Below, in pieces: positions 7,318 through 14,959 of a DNA stretch of 39,994 bases. This DNA is from Saprospiraceae bacterium UBA6168 (lineage in GTDB: Bacteria; Bacteroidota; Bacteroidia; Chitinophagales; Saprospiraceae). Location of the stretch: contig DIUC01000096.1 of NCBI GenBank assembly GCA_002435785.1, positions 1-39,994 of the forward strand. Reading direction: 5' to 3'. Below the pieces are notes generated by a model. It was not told the DNA's origin. It ran no database searches and worked only from the letters and a program-made list of their open reading frames with translations. Made by a program: the position numbers and the translations under genes. Numbering within the stretch: position 1 is the first letter of the stretch; each line of letters starts with the position of its first letter.

Positions 7318-10300
7318 TTATTTGCCGGAGGAACGGTATTCGTCTTTCGCTACTCGAAACCCTATCCCATCTAATGGGATTGCAGTATAATCCCAGCCTC
7401 GGTAAGCATTGCGGCAATTTGAAGCAGAATCCCTCCAAGACCCACTACGAACAACCCGAAGGTTACCAGAAGTTGGTCCATTAGGATTGTATGCGTTAGC
7501 TCCTTCAAAATCCTTGTAATAGGTCTCACTATACCAGTCGCTGCACCACTCCCAGACATTTCCACTCATATCAAATATGCCAATTTCATTGGCCTTTCGG
7601 CTACCCCTTGGATGCGTTCGATTGCTAGAATTTCCTTTATGCCAAGCCACATCGGCTATTTCATTTCCACCAGAATATCGAAAATCTTGACTCTGGATTC
7701 CACCTCGTGCGGCATATTCCCATTCTGCTTCGGTGGGTAGGCGGTATTTTTTATTCGTTTTCTTGGAGAGCCACTCGGTATAAGCCACTGCGCCAATCCA
7801 AGATACGTTCACGACGGGGTGTCGCTCATATCCTTCCTGCGGTTCGAAATAAGCTTTTGTGATGTCACCTTGAGAGCGAAAAGCTATGCCCCTATCGTCT
7901 TCGTAAACCATTGTCTGGCCTTTATTTGACCCATCTTTCACTTTGGTCATGCCATATTCATTTAAAAAAACTGCATAATCTTCGTTTGTAACTTCGTATT
8001 TCCCTATAGAAAAATCAGGGAGCGTGACATTAAGGACTGGTATTTCATCATCCCGACAATCTCCATCCCGCTTCTCGTCGCAACCCATGCGGAAAATGCC
8101 GCCTTTCACGAAGACCATTTCGGGTTCTTTGAATGTTTGTGTAGGCTGCTGCTGCGGGCTATTGTCCCCAGATGTTTCAGACTTTAATGTTTCTATTATT
8201 GGACAGCCCGCATTTTTCGGGTCGCCCGGCTCTTTTGGACATTTGTCTATCCTATCCGGCACACCGTCACCATCCGTATCTAATTCTTTTTTTGCCACTT
8301 GTGGGCGCATCTGCACCGTGAAGGTCAGGTTGTACGCAGTCGGTTGTATTTCCCGAACCAAGGGGAGGTAGCCAGTTTTGGTGATATCATACACCCGTTT
8401 TTCGCCCATCGGAATCTCCAAGTAGATTTTGCCCGAAGGGTCTGTCTGTCCTCGTGTTTTTTTTGAAATCACCATCACATCCCTCAAAGGTCGCCCGGTT
8501 TGCACATCCGTCACCGTTACGGTGATGCGCTCTAGGATGCCCTCCACGTTGCGGGCCAGCAGGGATTGCAGGTGTGGATAGGTCTGCAAGGAATCAAAGT
8601 ACAAGCTGTCCGAGCGCTGCATCAAGGCTTGGTAGTAGTACAGCGCTGAGTCCTGCCGCTCGGCGAAGAAATGGGTCAGGCCAATACCGTGGAGCGCATC
8701 CAGCGTCGTGTGCTCGAAGGCAAGTGCCTTTCGAAATGGTGGAAGTGCAGCGTCCCAGATGATGTTCGGCGAAACGGGCCCAGCGGCAGAGAGGTCAAGC
8801 CCATCGAGCATCGTTTCGTAGATTACCCTGCCCTGATTGAAGTATAGGCTACCGAGGTTGGCCTTGGCCAGTTCGTAGTCTGGGCGCTGTCCCAAAGCCA
8901 ATTGGAAGTTTTTTTCAGCCGATAGGAAGGAAGCCGCCATTTCCAAATCGCTGCGCTGGAGGCTGTCCGAGTCTTTTTTGAAGGCATCGAGGTAGGCATC
9001 CACCCCCGCATTGTTGTACAGCACGGCACTGTCCGCCACGCATTCTTTTTTCAAAAAATAGGCGTACAGGTATTGCTCCTTGCACCCCCCCGGCTCGAAT
9101 TGGACGTTTGCCCATTTCGCCAACTGGTCCGTAGCGCCAAAGCTCCAAACGAACCAAAAAATGAGCAGGTACGCCAGCGTCGTTGCGCAAGCCCACCAGA
9201 AGTCATTGGTGAAAAACGGCTTTTTGGGCGGTTCGGGCTTTTCCGGCTTGTTTTCCTCCAAAAATGCCTGAATATCAGGCGCTTGTGGTGGGAAATTCCC
9301 CATGAAAGATTGCTGCACCTTCTGGTTCATTTCCCCAAAACCTCGCTGCTGGACGTGCCGCTCCACGCTTTGGTTGAGTTCGGCAAGGTGCTTGGGCGTC
9401 GCCAATTGGAGCGCCAGCAGTTCCCGAACGATGCGCTGGGCTTCGGGGTCGTCAGGTGTCACGGCGAAGTTTTGCAGCGCCAAATTGATTTGGTGCTCTT
9501 GGTTGGCGTGGCCTCCCACCACCAGAGCCTCCACGGCTTTAAGTTCCTCCTGTACGGCTGCCCGTGCGAGGGGTTCAGCCTTAGGCTCGTCCCATGGGTT
9601 GTCGAGGTCGCTGAGAAGTTCCTTCCGCAAACGGGGCGAAAGGTCGCCCGTCAGCAGCCAAGGTATTCGGCTGATTATCAGCAGGTTGTCGTAGTTCACA
9701 TCCACGCCGAGCGGTGAAAGCGCCCGCCCGATGGCCAAGGTGATGTTCCAATCGGGTTTGGGGTAAACGGCCAGTGCGCAGACCCATCGGTAGAGGGTTG
9801 GGTAAGCGCTGAGGTAGTCCCGGTGGTCGGCGGCGGTGCGCCAGCGGCGGTAGTTCAGGTCAGGCTCCCGGCGGCCTTCCAGCAGCCGCTCGCACCATGA
9901 GGTGTAGGTGGGCAAATCCTCGCCGTCCATCCCCCGTTCGAGGAACTTGATGGCTTCGCCCAAGCCCTCCGTGTCGCTGGGGAAAATGGCGAACAGGTTG
10001 TGCAGCGCCCCCTCCCGGTACGTCCACGAGATGACAGGCATCGGCGTGAGCAACATGCGCTGTTTCCATTGTCGAAAATAGTCGAAAGCATCGGAGCGAA
10101 TGCCCGGAGCGCCCGCTTTTTGGGTTTGGTGCGGGTCGAGCAGGCCATGTCCGTCGCCCAGCACGATGAGGCGGTTGAGGGGGAAAAGGCGGTGCAGTTG
10201 GTCGGCGTTGATGCCTTCTGGGTATTGGTTGTTCCAGAAGCGGATGGGTTCGGTTTTGAAATAAAACACCTCGCCCAGCACCTCCCGTTTCCGCAGAAAA

Positions 10301-11604
10301 TCCACGAGGAAGGTGTACAGCTTGGACTGGTGGCTGCCCGCCGATTGCTCGTCAATTAGGAACAGGTACTCCGTCGGCACCGCATCAGCCTTGCTCAGGA
10401 GGTTGGGAAAGCCACCTTCGGCAATGGTTTTTTTCAGCGAAGCGGACACGTCCATGTTCTTGCGGATGCCCTCCTGCCGCTGCCGCAACACATCTGCGAG
10501 GCGGTAAAAGAGTGGCTCCATGCGCACATAGCCTTCCTGCGGTCGGAAGGGGATGAAGTATGGTCCCTTGTCCACTGCTTTGAAGCGCTCCGCCGCTGCG
10601 GTCAAATCTTCATCGGGTTCATCGGGCGGGAGCGGGGCTTTTCGGGCTGCCCATTTTACCCAAAACCAGATGATAGCCAGCCCCAGCAGCCCCATCAAAA
10701 TCCAAGTGCCCCATGAGAAGTTCACGATGGCATCCACCTGGTCCCGCACCAGTATCTTGGCGGTGAGGTAAGCCTTGTCCCTCCCGACGCTTATGCGGTG
10801 GAATTTGGTCACGGTGCAGTCGCCTGCGAGGCCAGTGCGGGTGGCTGTGAGGTGCACTTCAAACAGGCCGCTTTTGGGAAATGGGTGGGAAACATTGTTG
10901 CCCGTAGCCGTGGTGCTGTCGCCAAAATCCCAGCTTAATTGAACGTTCTTGGCATCGGCCAGTTTTGCTTCAAACCGGGCGACTCCGTTGGTTCTTATTT
11001 CCTGCGGCGCCAGAATCTCCACCACTGGCGGGTCCTTGCACAGGATATGGAAGCTGGAAACATGGGAGATGGGCTGGTTGGTCTTTGGGTCAATGGATTT
11101 CAAATAGCTGAGTTTGACAACCCGGTCATGGTTGTCGTCCACCTCGTTTACCACATAATCCAATTCATAAGATTGGCTGTCGTTGGCCAATAGTTGCCCA
11201 TTTTTGGGGTGGCTGATTTCCCAGCGCAGTGCCGAGGAGTCAATGTTTGCAGACAGGTTTTTGAAATGGATGGTATCGCCGAGGGTTACGTTGAGCGGGT
11301 GCTCGAAATACACTTTTAGGGGTGGTGGCGTCTTTTTGCCAAGTTCGAATGCTGCCCACACCAATCCTCCCAGTACGAGCGCCACGAATAACCATCGCAA
11401 CCAGTTTGGTCGCTGCTTTTCGGCCTCCACTTCCGCCGCTGGCATCTCCCAGGGCTGCTGCAATTCTTCCCAGTACCGGTCGAAGATTTCGTAAAACCGC
11501 TCCTGCTCCGCCCTGCCCTGCACCAACACTGGGGCGAGCAGGAACTTGAGTTTTTCCGGCGATTTCAGGTTGGCTTGGCCAGTGCTTTCCAGCACCCGCA
11601 GCAC
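7318..11604 (-). CDS. giant three-TM protein: PKD-like, vWA-like, TPR-like, TSP3-like and SUMF1 (FGE) domains; predicted MoxR partner
   Basis: At least 1428 residues. From the GTG at 11604: TM1 about 68-87; Ig/PKD-like sheets 95-290 (SWDFGDST near 224); TM2 297-318; vWA-like domain about 410-560 with a degenerate MIDAS (LIDEQSAGS); a helical region to 790; TM3 803-823; TPR-like helices 860-1000; a carboxypeptidase-regulatory-like fold 1027-1100; a TSP3-like DTDGDGVPDRIDKCP at 1109; and SUMF1/FGE domain 1160-1420 (YEVTNEDYAVFLN, LPTEAEWEYAARGG, GNVWEWCSDWY, GFRVAK). Alternating TMs predict PKD and TPR-SUMF1 outside and vWA inside, where the MoxR ATPase could act. The catalytic Cys pair of true FGE is not evident, so SUMF1 may bind ligand. 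The frame stays open and coding-like to 11703 without an ATG, so the true start may be non-AUG upstream. Confidence 0.75.
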   Translation of the reverse strand: MLRVLESTGQANLKSPEKLKFLLAPVLVQGRAEQERFYEIFDRYWEELQQPWEMPAAEVEAEKQRPNWLRWLFVALVLGGLVWAAFELGKKTPPPLKVYFEHPLNVTLGDTIHFKNLSANIDSSALRWEISHPKNGQLLANDSQSYELDYVVNEVDDNHDRVVKLSYLKSIDPKTNQPISHVSSFHILCKDPPVVEILAPQEIRTNGVARFEAKLADAKNVQLSWDFGDSTTATGNNVSHPFPKSGLFEVHLTATRTGLAGDCTVTKFHRISVGRDKAYLTAKILVRDQVDAIVNFSWGTWILMGLLGLAIIWFWVKWAARKAPLPPDEPDEDLTAAAERFKAVDKGPYFIPFRPQEGYVRMEPLFYRLADVLRQRQEGIRKNMDVSASLKKTIAEGGFPNLLSKADAVPTEYLFLIDEQSAGSHQSKLYTFLVDFLRKREVLGEVFYFKTEPIRFWNNQYPEGINADQLHRLFPLNRLIVLGDGHGLLDPHQTQKAGAPGIRSDAFDYFRQWKQRMLLTPMPVISWTYREGALHNLFAIFPSDTEGLGEAIKFLERGMDGEDLPTYTSWCERLLEGRREPDLNYRRWRTAADHRDYLSAYPTLYRWVCALAVYPKPDWNITLAIGRALSPLGVDVNYDNLLIISRIPWLLTGDLSPRLRKELLSDLDNPWDEPKAEPLARAAVQEELKAVEALVVGGHANQEHQINLALQNFAVTPDDPEAQRIVRELLALQLATPKHLAELNQSVERHVQQRGFGEMNQKVQQSFMGNFPPQAPDIQAFLEENKPEKPEPPKKPFFTNDFWWACATTLAYLLIFWFVWSFGATDQLAKWANVQFEPGGCKEQYLYAYFLKKECVADSAVLYNNAGVDAYLDAFKKDSDSLQRSDLEMAASFLSAEKNFQLALGQRPDYELAKANLGSLYFNQGRVIYETMLDGLDLSAAGPVSPNIIWDAALPPFRKALAFEHTTLDALHGIGLTHFFAERQDSALYYYQALMQRSDSLYFDSLQTYPHLQSLLARNVEGILERITVTVTDVQTGRPLRDVMVISKKTRGQTDPSGKIYLEIPMGEKRVYDITKTGYLPLVREIQPTAYNLTFTVQMRPQVAKKELDTDGDGVPDRIDKCPKEPGDPKNAGCPIIETLKSETSGDNSPQQQPTQTFKEPEMVFVKGGIFRMGCDEKRDGDCRDDEIPVLNVTLPDFSIGKYEVTNEDYAVFLNEYGMTKVKDGSNKGQTMVYEDDRGIAFRSQGDITKAYFEPQEGYERHPVVNVSWIGAVAYTEWLSKKTNKKYRLPTEAEWEYAARGGIQSQDFRYSGGNEIADVAWHKGNSSNRTHPRGSRKANEIGIFDMSGNVWEWCSDWYSETYYKDFEGANAYNPNGPTSGNLRVVRSGSWRDSASNCRNAYRGWDYTAIPLDGIGFRVAKDEYRSSGK

Positions 11605-11707
11605 TCGCAGCCGCTCGGCTGGGCTGATGGAAAAGCCCGCCAGTTCCAGCCGTTGGAGGAAGGTGTCGAGTGGGAAGGTGGTATTTTGATTTGAGTTGTT
11701 CAGTACT

Positions 11708-11715
11708 TACTTTTG
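11708..11715 (+). promoter_or_regulatory. -7 element of the small antitoxin-like gene
   Basis: TACTTTTG matches TAnnTTTG and lies 48 bases before the ATG at 11764. It falls in the roughly 60-bp divergent gap between this gene and the giant minus-strand gene, so the two transcripts may share control DNA. Confidence 0.45.
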
Positions 11716-11763
11716 TATGCTGAGAAAATTAACAGCTTTTTTTTTCAATCAAATTTCACTGCC

Positions 11764-12015
11764 ATGCATACTGTTTCAATAGAAGTTTCCGATAAAAACG
11801 ACCTACAATTGATTTTGATGCTGGTCCAACGGCTTGGCTTGAAATTCAAGCAGGTCGAAAAAAATGGGTCTTCCAAAACCGAGAAAAAAGACCTTGATTA
11901 TCATCGCAACATCATCAAGAACGGCGGCAAAATGACCGAAGACCGGATGAATGAAATGTTGAAATCAATCGAAGAAGACCGCCAAGACCGTGAACTACCA
12001 TTTAGGGAATCCTGA
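11764..12015 (+). CDS. small antitoxin-like protein
   Basis: The 83-residue product starts MHTVSIEVSDKNDLQLILM and ends in a very charged tail (TEDRMNEMLKSIEEDRQDRELPFRES). The beta strand, then helix (LQLILMLVQRLGLKFKQV), then disordered acidic tail is the usual layout of many small Bacteroidota antitoxin-like proteins that pair with PIN or RelE toxins. No toxin gene follows; the next gene is MoxR, convergent 39 bp away. ATG 11764 is preferred over an upstream in-frame TTG at 11713 because the protein pattern starts here and the -7 box overlaps the longer form. It is the only plus-strand gene inside the predicted three-component minus-strand system. Its role is unknown; antitoxin is inference. 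Confidence 0.65.
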   Translation: MHTVSIEVSDKNDLQLILMLVQRLGLKFKQVEKNGSSKTEKKDLDYHRNIIKNGGKMTEDRMNEMLKSIEEDRQDRELPFRES

Positions 12016-12054
12016 AATATCTCTCACACCCCGAATCACCGTTGTGAACCCCAT

Positions 12055-12999
12055 CTAAAACACCCCCTTCACCGCCTCCAAATCCTCTCTCGTTTTCACC
12101 AGAATGGACAGGTTGTCAAGCAGTTGTGCCCGCTGCTGTGGCGCTTTTTGCTCCATAAAGTTTTGCATTTCGAGGATGCGCAGCCAAGCCAATAACTCCG
12201 CCGTTGCCGGTGGCTTCCGCACGGCCCGTTTGCGCACGGCGTTGAATTTTTCGAGCAAGGTGTTTAGCATCTCTTCCGTAAACTGGGTGCTACCGCCCAA
12301 TTGCGTCTTCACGATTTCCCGCAACAATTCATCCGAGGGGAACGGAATATGGTAAAAAACGCAGCGGCGCAGGAAGGCATCGGGCAGGTTTTTTTCTGAA
12401 TTGCTCGTCATGATAACCACTATGTGCTTGTCGGGCGCTTTGGCCATTGGGTAGTTGTCCTGCTCCTTCATCGAGAAGCGGTAGTTCTCGATTTCATCCA
12501 AAATATCGTTGGTAAAATCACGTGGCGCTTTGTCAATCTCGTCAATCAGCACGACCGAGTTCTGCGGTTTTTCGGGCAGCGGCGTACTAAACTTCGAATC
12601 GTCCACCACGGCTGGATTGCTGAAAGCAATGGCCTTGCCAAGCGCCTGCAATTCAATAAAATCAGCCGTTCTCAGCACTTTAGAGCCTTCGTTCTGCTTG
12701 ATGTTGGCTGCCTGAAAATGCGAAAGCGCATCGTAGGTGTAGAACAAATCCCGAGCAGCGGAAGTGGTCTTCGTGTTGAAAACCAACGGCTTGTCCGCAA
12801 AATCGGAACCCGGCAAGCCTGCCAAATCGAGCGCCACTTTTTGCGCCAGCTTCGTTTTACCAGTGCCCGGCTCGCCTGTAAGCAGCAGCGGCTGTCCCAG
12901 CGCAATGGCCACTTCCACAGCGTTTTTCAATGCTTCGTGTAAAATATAATCCTGTGGCCGGAATGGTTGGGTGATGCGGGGGTGGAGTTGAATTTTCAT
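12055..12999 (-). CDS. MoxR-family AAA+ ATPase
   Basis: The 314-residue product has the complete MoxR/AAA+ core. Walker A is GEPGTGKT (residues 42-49), Walker B is VVLIDEIDKAP (149-159), sensor 1 is IVVIMTSNSEKNLPD, and the arginine-finger region is DAFLRRC. MoxR ATPases act as chaperones that remodel vWA-domain partners using ATP. Here the likely partner is the giant vWA-like protein on the same strand, whose gene begins about 350 bp downstream; the small plus-strand gene lies between them. Upstream, the EAD11-iSTAND gene ends 59 bp before this start, and the gap is filled by a fold-back repeat. Same strand and tight spacing suggest one transcript for at least these two. The family call is firm; the partner assignment is inference. 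Confidence 0.92.
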   Translation of the reverse strand: MKIQLHPRITQPFRPQDYILHEALKNAVEVAIALGQPLLLTGEPGTGKTKLAQKVALDLAGLPGSDFADKPLVFNTKTTSAARDLFYTYDALSHFQAANIKQNEGSKVLRTADFIELQALGKAIAFSNPAVVDDSKFSTPLPEKPQNSVVLIDEIDKAPRDFTNDILDEIENYRFSMKEQDNYPMAKAPDKHIVVIMTSNSEKNLPDAFLRRCVFYHIPFPSDELLREIVKTQLGGSTQFTEEMLNTLLEKFNAVRKRAVRKPPATAELLAWLRILEMQNFMEQKAPQQRAQLLDNLSILVKTREDLEAVKGVF

Positions 13000-13006
13000 T
13001 TTTGAA

Positions 13007-13058
13007 GGATTGATGGATTGAAGGATTGAAGGGCTTCAATCCTCCAATCCTTCAATCC
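13007..13058. repeat. GGATTGAA-type array with perfect fold-back
   Basis: Tandem GGATTGAA units at 13015-13031 are followed after 2 bases by their near-perfect complement at 13034-13050 (one mismatch in 17), then another TTCAATCC. The array fills the gap between the stop of the EAD11-iSTAND gene (13059) and the MoxR start (12999). In a shared transcript it would form a strong hairpin before the MoxR start codon. Confidence 0.85.
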
Positions 13059-14141
13059 TTAGAAAAACCTTTTATTGTATTCGTCAATTAGCTTTTGCAG
13101 CGTCAGTTCCACGTCTTCCATATAGTGTTCGTTGGCTTTGAAGTGCATGTCCCTGATTTCTCTCAATTCCCGAGCACCGGGAAAGATGAAGCTGTATTTA
13201 TTGAACCAAGTGCCAATGTCTTTTTTGAGCACCATGCCCAATTCTGGGAGGGCCGTCACGAGGTCGCTCACGGCCACCATTGCCTCTACCTCTTCCTCAA
13301 TCTGCGCATCATCCTCTTCGTAAATGATGCCGAAGAAAAACAGGTAATCAGGGCTATCGGCTGGCAATGGCGCACTGCAAAACTCGGTGATGAACCAGCG
13401 GGTAATGGCTGGCGTAACCTCCTTGTCCCAGTCCCATTGGCTGATGGCGATGAAGATGCAGACGTAATCATTGCTTCCAAGACCTTGCAGCACCGGGCTG
13501 GTTTGCTGAAGCCAAGCCAGGCTTTTTTGGGAAATGGGGTCGTGCTCGTTCACCCGCACGGAGAAGGCGGCGAACAGGTTCTTTAGGATGTTCTGCTTGT
13601 AAATGTCAGGGTTGCGGCTCACGTCGAAGGTAAGCTCAAACTGGAGCGACTTGCTGCCACTTTTCAGGCCGGGGTTCAAGTAGTCCTGCAATTTGCCCTC
13701 AAGGTCGAAGGCAATGCGCCGGAACATGCCTTTGTGGGATTGCAAATCGAGACCGTAGAGGTAGAAGAAGTGCGTTTTAGTTGCCTTTTTTTCTGTGAAA
13801 AGCTGTTGGAACTTGTCGCTTTGGTCCACCCGGTCGCAGGTGAAACGGTGGTATTCGTGAAGGCCACGACTTACTGAAGGATTCGATTTGAGGTCTTTTG
13901 GTTCGAGGTTGTCAATGATTTTGGTAACGCTGGCGGTGACTTGGTTGAAGACCAGATTGGCATTTTCAATGGAAACCCTGCCCCCCAACCGCTCCGTGTC
14001 CATCTGGTTATAGCGGGCTTCCTGTTGTACCGTTTCGTTATAGGCAGCGGAAGCAACCAGCAGCAATTCCTTCAACTGCCGGAACAATTGCGGGAGGTCT
14101 TCGACCATCACCGACTTGAGTTGCTGTTTGAGTTCTTCCAC
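13059..14141 (-). CDS. EAD11-iSTAND-like conflict-system protein
   Basis: The 360-residue product has an N-terminal helical domain (residues 1-79) with the pattern AAYNETVQQEARYNQMDTE, then RVSIENANLVFNQVTASVTKIID. This matches the effector-associated domain EAD11, a small adaptor that recruits partners by like-like association. From about residue 122 the segment KTHFFYLYGLDLQSHKGMF and later IFIAISQWDWD and FFFGIIYEEDD look like an inactive STAND (iSTAND) core without a Walker A loop. Such proteins are signalling scaffolds in NTP-dependent bacterial conflict systems, often beside MoxR/vWA genes. It is the first gene of the predicted system and lies 92 bp after the NUDIX gene. Assignment is by pattern memory, not a profile search. 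Confidence 0.7.
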   Translation of the reverse strand: MEELKQQLKSVMVEDLPQLFRQLKELLLVASAAYNETVQQEARYNQMDTERLGGRVSIENANLVFNQVTASVTKIIDNLEPKDLKSNPSVSRGLHEYHRFTCDRVDQSDKFQQLFTEKKATKTHFFYLYGLDLQSHKGMFRRIAFDLEGKLQDYLNPGLKSGSKSLQFELTFDVSRNPDIYKQNILKNLFAAFSVRVNEHDPISQKSLAWLQQTSPVLQGLGSNDYVCIFIAISQWDWDKEVTPAITRWFITEFCSAPLPADSPDYLFFFGIIYEEDDAQIEEEVEAMVAVSDLVTALPELGMVLKKDIGTWFNKYSFIFPGARELREIRDMHFKANEHYMEDVELTLQKLIDEYNKRFF

Positions 14142-14233
14142 GAAGCGAATTTTCCAAGGTAAAAATTGGTCGCTAATTTAGCGCAATAATTTGGAATATA
14201 AGTCCATTGGCAAAATCCTGCTTCTTCCCACCC

Positions 14234-14782
14234 TCAAATCAATCCCCTGTCCTGCATCATTTTCACCTTCAATAGCGCCACCTGCGCCAGCCCATCCGTG
14301 ATTTCGCCCCGCAGCACCATCTCCACGGCCTCTTCAAGGTGGACCCGGCGGACTTCCAATTGCTCGGTGTCTTCAGGGCTTGCCTCGCCATGGGCCAAGT
14401 CCTTTGCCACGAAAATGAGGGCCAGTTCGTCGGTCACTGAGTTGGAGGTGTGTATTTCGCCGATTTCCAGCCAAGTGCCAGCAGTGATTCCCGTCTCCTC
14501 GTGCAGTTCCCGTTGGGCGGAAACGAGCGGCGTATCCTCAAAACTGCCCCCGCCCTCTGGCACTTCCCAACTGTACCGCTCAAGAGCATAGCGGTATTGA
14601 CCGACCAACCAGGTATAGCCCTCATCATCAATCGGCACGATGGCAATGGCGATGTTCTTGAAATGCACCAGCCCATATATACCGGCATTGCCGTTCGGAT
14701 TTAGCACGTTGCGGTGTGTGACCTGTATCCAAGGATTGTCGTAAACGATTTGGACGTCAAGGGTCTGCCAAGGGTTTTGCAT
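14234..14782 (-). CDS. NUDIX hydrolase, ADP-ribose pyrophosphatase-like
   Basis: The 182-residue product carries the NUDIX box around residues 77-99. The downstream half is canonical (RELHEETGI), but the first acidic position counted from it is Asp83 rather than Glu, with Glu82 one place off. The preceding IAIVPIDDEGYTWLVGQYRYALERYSWEVPEGG matches the ADP-ribose/sugar-nucleotide pyrophosphatase subgroup, which cleaves nucleoside-diphosphate derivatives using Mg2+. Cytosolic; no signal peptide. It is upstream of the EAD11-iSTAND gene on the same strand with a 92-bp gap, so it may be a housekeeping neighbour rather than part of the system. ATG 14782 directly abuts a short tandem array. NUDIX enzymes also occur in ADP-ribose-signalling defence, but nothing here shows that. 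Confidence 0.88.
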   Translation of the reverse strand: MQNPWQTLDVQIVYDNPWIQVTHRNVLNPNGNAGIYGLVHFKNIAIAIVPIDDEGYTWLVGQYRYALERYSWEVPEGGGSFEDTPLVSAQRELHEETGITAGTWLEIGEIHTSNSVTDELALIFVAKDLAHGEASPEDTEQLEVRRVHLEEAVEMVLRGEITDGLAQVALLKVKMMQDRGLI

Positions 14783-14788
14783 GAAGGA

Positions 14789-14840
14789 GGAGTTGAGGGT
14801 TTGAGAGATTGAGGGGTTGAGGGGTTGAGGGAGTTGGGGG
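14789..14840. repeat. GGGGTTGA-type short tandem array
   Basis: Degenerate 7-8 bp units (GAGTTGAG, GGTTTGAG, AGATTGAG, GGGGTTGA) lie immediately before the NUDIX start codon on the minus strand. A near-consensus -7 box (minus-strand GATTTTTG, 14841-14848) borders the array, so it would be transcribed as the leader. Confidence 0.8.
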
Positions 14841-14885
14841 CAAAAATCAGACCTTGACAGTTAGGATTCAATTTTTTAGCAGAAA

Positions 14886-14921
14886 AAGAAACGCCGAAGT
14901 GCGGACACCTCGGCGTTTCTT
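14886..14921 (-). terminator. bidirectional intrinsic terminator
   Basis: A perfect 12-bp stem (14886-14897 with 14910-14921, core AAACGCCGA/TCGGCGTTT) and 12-base loop are followed by T-rich sequence on both strands. It lies after the stop of the minus-strand T9SS gene (14960), which it should terminate. Confidence 0.8.
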
Positions 14922-14959
14922 CTTGTATTTTTTCTTTTCAGAAACTGGCCATCGGACTT

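Noticed and set aside
7318..8100. SUMF1 domain considered as an active formylglycine-generating enzyme or as GldK
   Set aside because: The active-site cysteine pattern of FGE is not evident, no sulfatase gene is nearby, and the multi-TM vWA architecture does not match GldK.
14234..14782. NUDIX gene considered as an ADP-ribose-related member of the conflict system
   Set aside because: A 92-bp gap and a leader array of its own separate it from the EAD11-iSTAND gene, and its family is a common housekeeping one; no direct evidence of a link.
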